Shown: piece by piece, positions 25,953 to 35,519 of the stretch
Position numbering within the stretch: the first letter of the stretch is position 1
How the letters are laid out: the number at the start of each line of letters is the position of its first letter
Assembly: GCA_964407665.1 (NCBI GenBank)
Contig: CAYOWK010000008.1
Coordinates: forward strand, 48,505 to 112,504
Reading direction: 5' to 3'
Length of the DNA stretch: 64,000 bases
Source of the DNA: CAYOWK01 sp964407665
GTDB taxonomy: Bacteria > Pseudomonadota > Alphaproteobacteria > Caulobacterales > Hyphomonadaceae
The notes under the pieces: model-generated
The model's database searches: none
Told to the model about the DNA's origin: nothing
What the model saw: the letters and a program-made list of their open reading frames with translations, nothing else
Position numbers and translations under genes: made by a program

Positions 25953-26777
25953 ATGAACCAGCCCGCCCACGACCGCCAAGCCCTCGTCCGGCTGGTGCTG
26001 GTCGCGACCGCGTCCCTCCTGCTGGCGAGCCCAGCGCACGCCGACAACCTGCAGGCGGGGCCGGATGCGCCCCTGTGGGCCAGGCTGGGCGCTGACGCCC
26101 TGCTCTGGCTGCACATCGGCGGCGGCGCGCTGGGGCTCCTTACCGGCGTGCTGGCCCTGGCCGCGCGCAAGGGCGGCAAGCTGCACCGCGCCATTGGCCT
26201 CGCCTTCGTGGCGGCGATGGCCGTGACCTACGCCATCGGCGCCGGGGTGGCGCCCTTTCTGGAGGACGGCCAGCGGCCCAACTTCGTCGCAGGCGTCATG
26301 GCGCTCTACCTGCTGGTCACAGGGTGGATGGCGGCGCGCAGCAGATCGGTGATTGCTGGCCCTGCGGCGGTCGCCGGCCTGGTCTTCGCCCTCCTGCTTA
26401 TGGGGGCCGGCCTCACCTTCATGTACATGGGCGCCAACAGCCCGACCGGCACGGTCGACGGCTCGCCGCCGCCGGCCTTCTTCCTGTTCGCGATCTCGGG
26501 CGCCTTCGCGGCGGCGGGGGAGATTCATGTCCTGGTCCGCCGCCAGCTGACCGGAGTGGCGCGCATCGCCCGTCACCTGTGGCGAATGTGCTTCTCGCTG
26601 TTCATCGCCTCGGGCTCGTTCTTCCTCGGTCAGATGCAGGTTCTGCCTGAAGCGATGCGCGAGTCGGCGGCCCCCTACATTCTGGCGCTGGCGCCTCTGG
26701 CCGCCATGGCGTTCTGGCTGGCGCGGGTGCGAATCGCGGGCTGGTTCCGCAAGGCGGCACCCCGGCTGGCGCAATGA
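25953..26777 (+). CDS. Polytopic membrane protein (DUF2306-like)
   Basis: A 274-residue protein with about seven or eight predicted hydrophobic helices, beginning with an N-terminal hydrophobic segment (about 11-30). LWLHIGGGALGLLTGVLALAARKGG-type helices with a histidine, an HRAIGLAFV stretch and a second histidine in IARHLWRM resemble DUF2306 / cytochrome-like membrane proteins. No catalytic function is assignable. It is divergent from the AraC regulator, which makes it a candidate target of that regulator. Confidence 0.65.
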   Translation: MNQPAHDRQALVRLVLVATASLLLASPAHADNLQAGPDAPLWARLGADALLWLHIGGGALGLLTGVLALAARKGGKLHRAIGLAFVAAMAVTYAIGAGVAPFLEDGQRPNFVAGVMALYLLVTGWMAARSRSVIAGPAAVAGLVFALLLMGAGLTFMYMGANSPTGTVDGSPPPAFFLFAISGAFAAAGEIHVLVRRQLTGVARIARHLWRMCFSLFIASGSFFLGQMQVLPEAMRESAAPYILALAPLAAMAFWLARVRIAGWFRKAAPRLAQ

Positions 26778-26871
26778 TCCACCCCGTTTCGCCCCGTTCG
26801 CGAACGCCTCTCGCGCGCGGCGCCCCCGGCTGCTAACACAGCCGAAAGGGACAAAGCGGGGAGCTGCATCC

Positions 26872-29800
26872 ATGAAAAAGCGCCTGACCGGGCTTGTGCT
26901 GGCCGCCGGGGTTTCCGCCGCCGCATTGATGGCCGCATCCGCTCAGGAGGCGCCCGCCGCGAAGGAAGAAAAGGCGAAATGGGACGTCTCGGCCCCGCCG
27001 GTGCCCATGCGCGAAGTACCGATCCGGGTCGAGGAAGGCACCTGGATGAACATCGACGTCAGCCCGGACGGCAAGACGCTGGCGTTCGACCTCCTCGGCG
27101 ACATTTACACCCTGCCGATCACCGGCGGCGCCCCTACCCGCATCACCAGCGGCCTCGCCTACGACATGCAGCCCCGCTTCTCGCCGGACGGAAAGCTCAT
27201 CGCCTTCACCAGCGACCGGGGCGGCGGCGACAACATCTGGATCATGAACGCCAGCGGTTCTGACACGCGCCAGATCACGAAGGAGACGTTCCGCCTCCTC
27301 AACGAGCCCAACTGGTCGCCAGACGGCAAGTACATCGTCGCCCGCAAGCACTTCACCACCCAGCGCTCGCTCGGCACCGGCGAGATCTGGATGTACCATC
27401 TCGGCGGCGGCGACGGCGTCCAACTGGTCAAGCGCGCCAGCGAAGCCCTCCAGAAGGAGCTCGGCGAGCCCGCCTTCACGCCTGACGGGACCGCGATCTA
27501 CTACGACCGCAACGTCTCCGGCGGCCCCATCTTCGAGTACGCGCAGGACTCCAACCAGAGCCTGTTCGAGATCGAGCGCTACGACCTCGCCACGGGCGAA
27601 GTCACCACCGCCGTCTCCGGTGCAGGCGGCGCGGTCCGCCCGACACCTTCGCCGGACGGCAAGAAGCTCGCCTTCGTCCGCCGCGAGCGCGGCCTCTCGA
27701 AGCTCTACGTGAAGGACCTTGAAACCGGCGTCATCTCCAAGGTCTACGAGGCGCTCGACCTCGACCTGCAGGAAACCTGGGCTGTCCACGGCCTCTACCC
27801 GTCGATGGACTGGACGCCGGATTCGCAGTCCCTCGTCTTCTGGGCCGGCGGCAAGATCCGCCGCGCGGACCTCACCGGCGCCTCGCAGGTCATCCCCTTC
27901 AGCGTCAACGACACCCGCGTCGTGATCGACCCGCCCCGCCCGCAGGTCGCCGTGGCGCCCGACACCTTCAACACCGCCATGCCCCGCAACGTCGTCGTGT
28001 CCCCGGACGGCAAGACAGCCGTCTTCGACAGCCTCGGCCGCCTCTATGCGAAGACCCTGCCCGATGGCGCGCCACGCCGCCTGACCAAGGCAAAGGGCGA
28101 CGAGATGGAGTTCTTCGCCTCCTTCTCGCGCGACGGCAAAACGATCGTCTACGTCGAGTGGACGGATGCGGGCCTTGGAAAGATCCGCACCATCTCGCCC
28201 ACGGGATCAAACCCGAAAACCCTCACCCCCGTCGCGGGCCACTACCGCAACCCGCGCTTCTCGCCGGACGGCAAGACCATCGTCTTCGAGAAGGGCGCAG
28301 GCGGCTACCTCCTCTCCGACCGGGTCTCCGACGACACCGGCATCTTCCGCATGTCCGCAGCGGGCGGCGAGATCACCCGCATCACCCGCACCGGCTCCGA
28401 CCCGCACTTCGGCGCCGACAATGACCGCATCTTCTACTTCGCCACCGAGAACACCAGCGGCCAGCTCTTCAGCGTCGACCTCAATGGCCAGACCCGGCGC
28501 AAGCACGCGAGCGGCGAGCTGGTGACCGGCTACGAAGTCTCGCCCGCCGGCGACACCGTCGCCTTCACCGACAACTTCGCGGCCTACGTCATGCCGATGA
28601 CGCCCGGCCCGCAGGATCTGGGCGCCGGACGCTCGGGCTCCACAGTGCCCGTCGTCAAGGCGTCAGAGGGCGGCGCAACCTGGCTCAACTGGTCGGCCAA
28701 TGGCGGCCAGCTGAACTGGAGCCTCGGCCCCACGCTCTTCTCCGCGCAGACCTCGGCAATGATCCCCGCCATGCCGAAGCGCGAGACGAAGGAGGGCGAG
28801 GCGGCTCCCGAAGGCTACAAGCCCCCCACGACCGGCGCCGCCCTCTCCATCCCCGTCACGGCGGACAAGCCCACCGGGACCGTGGCGCTCACCGGCGCCC
28901 GCATCGTCACCATGGCGAAGGCCGACGGCGGCGTCATCGAAAACGGCGTCATCGTGGTGACGGGCAACCGCATCACGGCTATCGGACGCGCGGGCGAGGT
29001 CGCCATTCCCGGTGGCGCCAAGACCGTGAGCGTCACCGGCAAGACCATCATCCCCGGCCTGATCGATGCGCACGCGCACGGTCCGCAGGGCGATGGCGGC
29101 ATCATCCCCAACCAGAACTGGTCGGCCATCGCCCACCTCGCGCTGGGCGTCACCACCGTCTTCGATCCCTCCAGCGACGCCACCACCGTCTTCCCGTCAT
29201 CCGAAATGCAGCGGGCGGGGCGCATACTCGGGCCGCGCACCTTCTCGACGGCCAACGTGGTCTACGGCGCCAAGGGCTTCGGCTTCGCCAGCATCGACAG
29301 CTATGACGACGCCCTCGCCCACATCCGCCGCCTGAAGGCGCAGGGCGCGCACGGCATCAAGAACTACAACCAGCCGCGCCGCGACCAGCGCCAGCAGGTC
29401 GTCGCCGCCTCCATCGCCGAGAACATCCTCGTGGCGGCGGAGGGCGCGTCGGTGTTCCAGCAGGACATCACCATCATCCAGGACGGCAACACCAGCCTCG
29501 AGCACAACATCCCGCAGTCGATCCTCTATGAGGACGTTCTGCAGCTCTACTCGCAGACGAAGGTCGCCTACACGCCGACGCTGGTCGTCACCTATGGCGG
29601 CCTTGCAGCCGACCCGTACTGGCGCATGATGACGGACGTCTGGACGCACCCGATCCTGTCGAAGCATGTTCCGCCCCACATCCTGCAGCCCGCCAACGTG
29701 CGCCGCACCAAGGCGCCCGAGGAGGACTTCGTCGACCAGTATTCGGCGCGCGAAGCGAAGAAGCTGGCCGACCGGGGCGTCCTCGTCTCCATCGGCGCTC

Positions 29801-30111
29801 ACGGCCAGGAGGAAGGCCTCGGCTCGCACTGGGAGCTGTGGTCCTTCGTACGCGGCGGCATGAGCCCGCTTGAAGCCCTGCGCACCGCGACGACCGCCCC
29901 GGCAAAGCACCTCGGTTTCGAAAAGGACATCGGCTCGCTGGAAGCCGGCAAGCTGGCCGACATGGTGATCCTGTCTGCCAATCCGCTGGACAACATCCGC
30001 AACTCCGAGCGCATCGAACAGGTCATGCAGAACGGCCGCCTCTACGACGCGATCACCATGAACGAGGTGACGACCGGCGATCGCAAGCGGCCGGCCTATT
30101 ACTGGGAGTAG
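26872..30111 (+). CDS. Exported TolB-type beta-propeller / amidohydrolase fusion
   Basis: A 1079-residue protein. A signal peptide (about 1-24) precedes two sets of PD40/TolB propeller repeats (about 50-640), seen as recurring SPDGKxxAF units. A metal-dependent amidohydrolase domain (about 670-1065) follows, with the HxH motif in LIDAHAHGPQG and terminal VSIGAHGQEEGLG and AGKLADMVILSAN blocks. This architecture is a known family of large secreted hydrolases in proteobacteria; the substrate is unestablished, likely peptide-like. GGGGAG precedes the ATG. Confidence 0.88.
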   Translation: MKKRLTGLVLAAGVSAAALMAASAQEAPAAKEEKAKWDVSAPPVPMREVPIRVEEGTWMNIDVSPDGKTLAFDLLGDIYTLPITGGAPTRITSGLAYDMQPRFSPDGKLIAFTSDRGGGDNIWIMNASGSDTRQITKETFRLLNEPNWSPDGKYIVARKHFTTQRSLGTGEIWMYHLGGGDGVQLVKRASEALQKELGEPAFTPDGTAIYYDRNVSGGPIFEYAQDSNQSLFEIERYDLATGEVTTAVSGAGGAVRPTPSPDGKKLAFVRRERGLSKLYVKDLETGVISKVYEALDLDLQETWAVHGLYPSMDWTPDSQSLVFWAGGKIRRADLTGASQVIPFSVNDTRVVIDPPRPQVAVAPDTFNTAMPRNVVVSPDGKTAVFDSLGRLYAKTLPDGAPRRLTKAKGDEMEFFASFSRDGKTIVYVEWTDAGLGKIRTISPTGSNPKTLTPVAGHYRNPRFSPDGKTIVFEKGAGGYLLSDRVSDDTGIFRMSAAGGEITRITRTGSDPHFGADNDRIFYFATENTSGQLFSVDLNGQTRRKHASGELVTGYEVSPAGDTVAFTDNFAAYVMPMTPGPQDLGAGRSGSTVPVVKASEGGATWLNWSANGGQLNWSLGPTLFSAQTSAMIPAMPKRETKEGEAAPEGYKPPTTGAALSIPVTADKPTGTVALTGARIVTMAKADGGVIENGVIVVTGNRITAIGRAGEVAIPGGAKTVSVTGKTIIPGLIDAHAHGPQGDGGIIPNQNWSAIAHLALGVTTVFDPSSDATTVFPSSEMQRAGRILGPRTFSTANVVYGAKGFGFASIDSYDDALAHIRRLKAQGAHGIKNYNQPRRDQRQQVVAASIAENILVAAEGASVFQQDITIIQDGNTSLEHNIPQSILYEDVLQLYSQTKVAYTPTLVVTYGGLAADPYWRMMTDVWTHPILSKHVPPHILQPANVRRTKAPEEDFVDQYSAREAKKLADRGVLVSIGAHGQEEGLGSHWELWSFVRGGMSPLEALRTATTAPAKHLGFEKDIGSLEAGKLADMVILSANPLDNIRNSERIEQVMQNGRLYDAITMNEVTTGDRKRPAYYWE

Positions 30112-30183
30112 TTGCGAGACGTTCGCCAGGAACTGCCTGACCGGTCGCCACGTTGGTTGCGCTCCAGTTCAGGGAGTTCCGAC

Positions 30184-30711
30184 ATGGCCACCGCACGTAC
30201 TGCAGAACGCACGCCCAAATCGACCGCCAGCCGCCCGGGCAAATCCGCGCCCGACGCCATCCAGCTGCTAAAGGACGATCACCGCCAGGTGGAAGAGTGG
30301 TTCGAGAAGTTCGAATCCTCCAGAAGCGAAAAGACGAGGATCGATCTCGCCCGCAGGATCTGCACGGCGTTGACCGTCCATGCGCGCATCGAGGAAGAGA
30401 TCTTCTACCCCGCCTTTCTCGAAGCGACCGGCGACGACGACATGCATGACGAGGCCCACGTCGAGCACGAAGGCGCCAAACGCCTGATCGCCGAGATCGA
30501 AGCGGGCTCGCCAGGCGTCGACATGTGGGAAGCGAAAGTCACGGTGCTGTCCGAGATGATCAAGCACCACGTGAAGGAAGAAGAACAGCGTGACGGCATG
30601 TTCGCCCGCGCAAAGAAATCCGGCATGGATCTGCAGGCGATGGGCGAAGAGCTCGCCGCGCGCAAAAAAGAGCTGATGGCGCAGGTGAAAGCCGGCACGA
30701 TGCCGAGCTGA
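30184..30711 (+). CDS. Hemerythrin HHE domain protein (second copy)
   Basis: A 175-residue protein. A basic Ser/Thr/Lys-rich N-terminal tail of about 20 residues precedes LLKDDHRQVEEWF, VHARIEEEIFYP, HVEHEGAK and MIKHHVKEEEQ, which carry the hemerythrin-type His/Glu ligands in order. The frame extends 72 bases upstream, but the ATG at 30184 has GGGAG at seven-base spacing. It differs from the copy at 3348 in its first ligand context and N-terminal tail. A role in oxygen, NO or iron handling is inferred from the family. Confidence 0.87.
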   Translation: MATARTAERTPKSTASRPGKSAPDAIQLLKDDHRQVEEWFEKFESSRSEKTRIDLARRICTALTVHARIEEEIFYPAFLEATGDDDMHDEAHVEHEGAKRLIAEIEAGSPGVDMWEAKVTVLSEMIKHHVKEEEQRDGMFARAKKSGMDLQAMGEELAARKKELMAQVKAGTMPS

Positions 30712-30858
30712 CACCCCGGGGTTCTATCCGGTCCGCCGCAGCATGACGGCCGCCCTGCCTGACGAGGCAGCGGCGGCCGAAGTGTATCCGGGGACCAGAG
30801 ATATGCTGGGTCCAACCTTTTTCATCCTACAGCACGCAGACGCCCTTAAACTCCTACA

Positions 30859-31337
30859 CGCGCCTGTCACGGGAGGGTTCGGGGGCCACCGATCCCAAGA
30901 ACGACGGGCGCCGGTCGGCGTGGCGGTCTGCCCGCGTCCGGTCCGGCTCACCCTGAGGAGCCGCCGTAAGGCGGCGTCTCGAAGGTCGGGCCGGACAGGC
31001 GAAGGCAGGCCCATCGTGGCCCCGGGGATTGAAACCGGGGCGTCCAGAAGTGGCGGTCACTTCTGCACGTGCGCCCCGGCGTTAGGGCCTGGACCAACGT
31101 CCGGCGTGACCTGTGTGCTGGCGGCGCCTCGCAAGGGGATGCCGTCAGGGCTCCCACGCTGAAACGGAAATCCTCGATGCTTCCTTGCCGGGACGACAAA
31201 CGATCGCGGGGCGCGTGGGACCACGCATCCGGCCAGCGCAAGCTGGCAACTTATACAAGTCGGCGTGCACCCGCGCGCCCCATCCTCCTGTTTCAAGGGA
31301 GGGAAGCTACAGCATCACGGACGGCGAAAGCCGGTCC
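30859..31337 (+). repeat. Dispersed intergenic element, copy A
   Basis: This segment recurs in inverted orientation at 54988-55437. Both copies open with GCGCCTGTCAYGGGAGGGTTCGG and end with GGACGGCGAARGCCGGTCC. The last about 150 bases (31191-31337) are almost identical between copies and contain hairpins: CGTG/CACG, GCCAGC-GCAA-GCTGGC with a GNRA loop, CCTCC/GGAGG and GGACGGC-GAAA-GCCGGTCC. GGGGCGCG and CGCGCCCC can pair around the first two. This copy carries an extra palindromic unit (30947-30985) that copy B lacks. No transposase is present. Confidence 0.75.
30947..30985 (-). repeat. REP-like palindromic unit
   Basis: Reads CCTTCGAGACGCC...GGCTCCTCAGGGTGAG on the minus strand with a short GC stem-loop in the middle. 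Same unit as at 31529, 55525, 55561 and 55646. It sits inside copy A of the larger dispersed element. Confidence 0.75.
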
Positions 31338-31388
31338 GAAGGAGGAGGTGTGCCCAGAATTGGAAGAAAACCGCCCGCAGCAAAGAAG

Positions 31389-31604
31389 CCCTCATGGTGA
31401 GCAGCGCAGCAAAGCTGCCCGCCCGTCGAACCACGAGGGCGGGGCTCACAGGCGGCTGGTTCACTCTGCCAACTGCGTGGATCGACCAAATGAACAATCA
31501 GCCAGCGCCCGCCGCGCCTCGTGGTTCGCCCTTCGAGACGCCGCCTGTCGGCGGCTCCTCGGGGTGAGGGGACGGCTTGCTGCGCAAGCCTGCTCACCAT
31601 GAGG
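31389..31604. repeat. Imperfect inverted repeat interrupted by a REP-like unit
   Basis: The left arm (31389-31438: CTCATGGTGAGCAGCGCAGC ... GTCGAACCACGAG) is complementary to two right-hand blocks: CTCGTGGTTCG (31519-31529) and GCTTGCTGCGC...GCTCACCATGAG (31575-31603). A REP-like palindrome (31529-31567) lies between these two blocks. Confidence 0.6.
31529..31567 (+). repeat. REP-like palindromic unit
   Basis: CCTTCGAGACGCCGCC-TGTC-GGCGG then CTCCTCGGGGTGAG. It belongs to the family at 30947, 55525, 55561 and 55646, and appears to split the right arm of the surrounding inverted repeat. Confidence 0.75.
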
Positions 31605-31736
31605 CGCTGAATGCATGCCAGGTTATGACACAACCAGCTCTCCCCCCCACCCGCTGCCTCTTGCGGAAGGTTACCGATTGTCGATAAGTGCTGCTTCGGC
31701 TGCCGCGCACCAGCGGCGCAGACCGGGAACCCGCGC

Positions 31737-34592
31737 ATGATCGCCTTCCGCACTCTCGCCGCCTCGCTTGTCGCGGGCCTGCTTCTCGTCTCCTGCAACG
31801 CTGAAAAGCCTGTGCCGGCGGCGGACGGCTCCCTGCAGGTCCCGGAGCTGAAATACACTGAACGCACGCTCGCCAACGGCCTGCGCGTCTATGCGATGCC
31901 GGACGCCAATACCGCCAGCGTCTCGGTACAGGTCTGGTACGATGTCGGCTCGAAGGACGATCCGCCGGGCCGCTCGGGCTTTGCCCACCTCTTTGAACAC
32001 CTGATGTTCAAGTCCTCGGCGAACATGCCGCCGGAATTCTTCGACCGCCTGACCGAAGACGCGGGCGGCTTCAACAACGCCAGCACGTGGAACGACTTCA
32101 CGAACTACTACGAGGTCGTGCCGGCCAACCACCTGCAGCGCGTGCTGTGGGGCGAGGCCGAGCGCATGGGCTCGCTGGTCATCGACCAGGCCAACTTCGC
32201 ATCAGAGCGCGACGTCGTGAAGGAAGAGCTGCGCCAGTCGGTTCTCTCGAACCCCTACGGCAAGCTGTTCTACCTCTATCTCAACCAGGCGAACTTCGAC
32301 GTTCACCCGTACGGCCGTCCTGGCATCGGCTCCATCGCCGATCTCGACGCCGCCACCATCGAGGACGTCCGCGCCTTCCACGCCGCCTACTATCGCCCGG
32401 ACAACGCCGTGATGGTGGTGTCGGGCAATTTCGATCAGGCGCAACTCGACAAGTGGGTCGATGAATACTTCGCCGGCATCAAGACGCCGGAGCGCCCCAT
32501 CCCGCGCGTGACCGTGCAGGAGCCGGCACGCACCGCGCCGAAGGACCTCACCGTCTACGAAGCCAACGTGCCGCTGCCCGCCGTCGCCATCTCGTGGCGC
32601 TCGCCCGACACGAAGAGCCCGGACCTTGCCGCCTGGCAGGTGATGGACGCCATCCTCTCCAGCGGACAGAGCTCCCGGCTCTACCGCTCGCTCGTCTACG
32701 ACCAGAAGCTCGCCGCCGACGTCGGAACGAACTTCGAGGCGACCGAACATCCCGGCGTCTACGCGATGTACGCCATCCTCTCGGACGGCAAGACGGCGGA
32801 CGAAGGTCTGGCCGCGCTGAAGGCCGAAGTCGCAGAGATGCGCGATACGCTGGTGACCGAGGCGGAGCTTGAAGAGGCCCGCAACGAACTGGTGACCGCC
32901 ACCCTCAACAACCGCGAAACGGCCGATGGTCGCGCGGACGAGGTCGCCCGCTCGGTGATCCTGATGGATGACCCGAAGGCTGCCGACAAGCTGCTGGCCC
33001 AGGTTCAGGCCGTGACCGCCGCCGACGTCCAGCGCGTCGCGAAGGCCATCATGGTCGATGCGTCTGCTGTGACGATCCGCTATCTGCCGGAAGCCATGCA
33101 GAACGGCGCCGAAGAGGCGACCATCGCGGACGCGCCAACCATCCAGGCCAACGCCATCGACATCCCGGCGTCGGACATCCCCACATACACCCTGGCGCCT
33201 GAAGCCACGCGCCTGCAGCCGCCCGCAGCCGGAACAGCGGTCGCGGCGAAACTGCCGACGCCGCAGGAAAAGACGCTGGCCAATGGCCTGCGCGTGATCG
33301 TGGCGCAGAAATCCGACGTGCCGCTGATCTCCGCCAGCCTGCGCATCGGCTCCGGCTCGTCCTCCGATCCGGAAGGACTTGCCGGTCTTGCCTCGATGAC
33401 CGCCGACATCGCCACGCGCGGCACCACCACGCGTTCGGCCACGCAGATCGCGCAGGAAATCGAAAGCCTCGGCGCCGGCATCGGCGCGGGTTCGGGCCCT
33501 GATGCGACGGACATCTCCATCGGCGGACGCGCCGACAAGGCCGACGCCATGTTCGCAATCCTAGCGGACGTCGTTCAGAACCCCGCCTTCGCGGCGGAGG
33601 AACTGGAACGCGCCCGGCAGGAGACCCTCGACGGACTCATGCTGGCGCTGGGCCAGCCCTCCTCGGTCGGCAACATCGCCATGACCCGCGCCATCTACGG
33701 CGCCGGACCCTATGGTTCAGTCGCCTCGCCGAAGTCGATTGGCGCCATCACGCAGGAAGCGATGAAGAAGGTTCACAGCGAGAGATGGTGGCCGCACGGC
33801 TCCGTCCTCGTGATTGCCGGCGACATCACGCCGAATGAGGGCTTTGCACTCGCAGAAAGAGCGTTCGGAGGTTGGCAGAGCCCAACACGCGTTGCCTACG
33901 TCACTGAGCCGCCCACCGGATCTGCACCGAAGCCTGCGACCGATCAGCCGCGCTCCGTAGTCGTCGACATGCCCCAGATCGGGCAGGCCGCCGTCATGAT
34001 GGGCCAGCGCGGCATCGCCCGCACCAGCGCGGAGTACTTCCCCCTGCTGGTCGCCAACGATGTTCTGGGAGGCGGCTATTCCGCCCGCCTCAACGCCGAG
34101 CTGCGCATCAAGCGCGGCCTGACCTATGGGTCGCGCTCGACGATCTCGGCCCGCGAGGAGCCCGGCTCGATCGTCGCAGCAGCGCAGACCCGCAACGACG
34201 CCGTACCGGACGTGATCGACCTGATGTCCGCCGAACTCTCGCGGCTCGGTTCGCAGCCGATCCCGCAGGCGGAACTCGACGCTCGCAAGGCCGTCCTGAT
34301 CGGCGGCTTCGGACGCAGCGTCGAGACCACCGGCGGTCTTGCCGGGCAGCTCTCGGCGCTGGCCCAGTTCGGCCTGCCGCTCGACAAGCTGAACTCGTAC
34401 TCCGCCGACGTCTCGGCCGTGACGCCCGAGCAGGCCGCGGCAGCCGCCAAGGCCTACTACGATCCCGCGAAAGCCGATCTGGTGGTCGTGGGCGACGCTG
34501 CGGTCTTCTTCGACAAGATCAAGTCGAAGCGCACGGGCATCGAGCGCATCAACATCGAAGAGCTGAACCTCGACAGCGAGACACTGAAATAG
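31737..34592 (+). CDS. M16 family zinc metallopeptidase lipoprotein (two-domain)
   Basis: A 951-residue pitrilysin-family protein. The signal ends in LLVSC with lipobox Cys20, so it is probably anchored in a membrane facing the periplasm. The first M16 unit has the active-site HxxEH at residues 84-88 (HLFEH) and later downstream glutamates. The second unit (from about residue 515) has the equivalent segment LASMTAD without HxxEH and should be inactive, as is normal for paired M16 proteins. A role in degrading small peptides or envelope substrates is inferred from the family. It follows the repeat-filled intergenic region. Confidence 0.92.
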   Translation: MIAFRTLAASLVAGLLLVSCNAEKPVPAADGSLQVPELKYTERTLANGLRVYAMPDANTASVSVQVWYDVGSKDDPPGRSGFAHLFEHLMFKSSANMPPEFFDRLTEDAGGFNNASTWNDFTNYYEVVPANHLQRVLWGEAERMGSLVIDQANFASERDVVKEELRQSVLSNPYGKLFYLYLNQANFDVHPYGRPGIGSIADLDAATIEDVRAFHAAYYRPDNAVMVVSGNFDQAQLDKWVDEYFAGIKTPERPIPRVTVQEPARTAPKDLTVYEANVPLPAVAISWRSPDTKSPDLAAWQVMDAILSSGQSSRLYRSLVYDQKLAADVGTNFEATEHPGVYAMYAILSDGKTADEGLAALKAEVAEMRDTLVTEAELEEARNELVTATLNNRETADGRADEVARSVILMDDPKAADKLLAQVQAVTAADVQRVAKAIMVDASAVTIRYLPEAMQNGAEEATIADAPTIQANAIDIPASDIPTYTLAPEATRLQPPAAGTAVAAKLPTPQEKTLANGLRVIVAQKSDVPLISASLRIGSGSSSDPEGLAGLASMTADIATRGTTTRSATQIAQEIESLGAGIGAGSGPDATDISIGGRADKADAMFAILADVVQNPAFAAEELERARQETLDGLMLALGQPSSVGNIAMTRAIYGAGPYGSVASPKSIGAITQEAMKKVHSERWWPHGSVLVIAGDITPNEGFALAERAFGGWQSPTRVAYVTEPPTGSAPKPATDQPRSVVVDMPQIGQAAVMMGQRGIARTSAEYFPLLVANDVLGGGYSARLNAELRIKRGLTYGSRSTISAREEPGSIVAAAQTRNDAVPDVIDLMSAELSRLGSQPIPQAELDARKAVLIGGFGRSVETTGGLAGQLSALAQFGLPLDKLNSYSADVSAVTPEQAAAAAKAYYDPAKADLVVVGDAAVFFDKIKSKRTGIERINIEELNLDSETLK

Positions 34593-34667
34593 AAGCCACA
34601 GACAAAACCGGGGCTCCATGGCCGCACTGCCATGGAGACCCGGGTCCCGCCGCGTAGCTCGAAAAAT

Positions 34668-34952
34668 CTAGAGGGAACCCGAAAGTCCGCTGAGCCGCAC
34701 AACAAGGGCGAGTGACAGCATCGCGAACAGGGTGATTGCAAAGGCGATGAGCCCCACCACGATGCGCGGGCGATCGACCGTGAGATCCGCCTCGAAATCC
34801 GTGAACCAGCTCATCACCGGCGGCGGCGCGTAGGCCTGCTGCAGAAACCACGGAGCCAGTCGCCCCGCGATCCAGAGCGATCCCGTTACAAGGGAGAATG
34901 TTCCAACAAGCAGCAGCGCGCTCTGGAACCCTCCTTCGACTATCGCGTTCAT
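34668..34952 (-). CDS. Small two-helix membrane protein, unknown
   Basis: A 94-residue protein with two hydrophobic helices (about 10-32 and 64-88) joined by a linker containing PPPVMSWFTDFEAD. The ATG has GGG upstream at nine-base spacing. No family recognised. It is convergent with the M16 gene and has no close partner on its own strand. The helix pattern supports a real protein, but overlapping frames leave some doubt. Confidence 0.5.
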   Translation of the reverse strand: MNAIVEGGFQSALLLVGTFSLVTGSLWIAGRLAPWFLQQAYAPPPVMSWFTDFEADLTVDRPRIVVGLIAFAITLFAMLSLALVVRLSGLSGSL

Positions 34953-35061
34953 TGAGGTTGCCCTTCGCCAGAGGCCCCTTGAATCACGGGCGCCGGGCGG
35001 GCGTCAATTTACATGCGCTGGCTGACTGCAGAACTCGCGCGTGTGTGACACCAACTGACCA

Positions 35062-35448
35062 CTATTGCGGCGCGTGGCAGACCGCCTCGACGTTGTGCCC
35101 GTCAAAATCGAAGACAAATGCCCCGTAGTAGTTGGGGTGATAGTGCGGTCTCAAACCCGGGCCGCCATTGTCACGGGCTCCAGCTTTCATGGCCGCAGCG
35201 TAAAACGCATCGACGTCCGCCCGGGTGGGCGCAACGAAAGCGACATGCAAGCCTGCCGTCGGAGAAGCGCCCTGACTGATCCAGAAGTCCGGCTTTCCGC
35301 CCGCGCCATATCCGTAGACCGGCTCATGGCCGGTCACCTCTTTGGGCAGATCGATCAGCCGCGACATCCCGAGCGGTGCAAGCGCCGCATCAAAGAAGAC
35401 GCGCGCCCGTTCGACGTTCGAAACGACAAGTCCGATATGGTCCAGCAC
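35062..35448 (-). CDS. VOC family (glyoxalase/bleomycin resistance-like) protein
   Basis: A 128-residue single-module vicinal-oxygen-chelate protein: LDHIGLVVSNVERARVFF opens it, GLHVAFVAPTRADVDAFY starts the second beta-alpha unit, and NYYGAFVFDFDGHNVEAV supplies the C-terminal metal-ligand block. The GTG at 35448 has AGGAG six bases upstream and gives the normal family start. The longer GTG at 35472 would place that site inside the protein. The substrate is unknown; members dimerise and bind divalent metal. Confidence 0.85.
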   Translation of the reverse strand: MLDHIGLVVSNVERARVFFDAALAPLGMSRLIDLPKEVTGHEPVYGYGAGGKPDFWISQGASPTAGLHVAFVAPTRADVDAFYAAAMKAGARDNGGPGLRPHYHPNYYGAFVFDFDGHNVEAVCHAPQ

Positions 35449-35519
35449 CGCGATCTCCTTCTCCGGATGCACCGGATCTAGAGACCCTCTGCTGACAGCG
35501 AGGTGTCAGCAGCTCCCGC

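Larger units (their letters stand above)
30712..31736. other. Gene-free region filled with dispersed repeats
   Basis: About one kilobase without a credible gene. It holds one copy of the dispersed element (30859-31337), two palindromic units (30947 and 31529) and an imperfect inverted repeat (31389-31604). The frames that remain open across it translate repeat DNA. The last 130 bases form the leader of the M16 peptidase gene. Confidence 0.7.

Noticed and set aside
31057..31296. Short frame beginning MKQEDGARGCTPTC, also found at 55029
   Set aside because: The similarity between the two arises because both overlap copies of the dispersed element; the frames diverge and end at different places.
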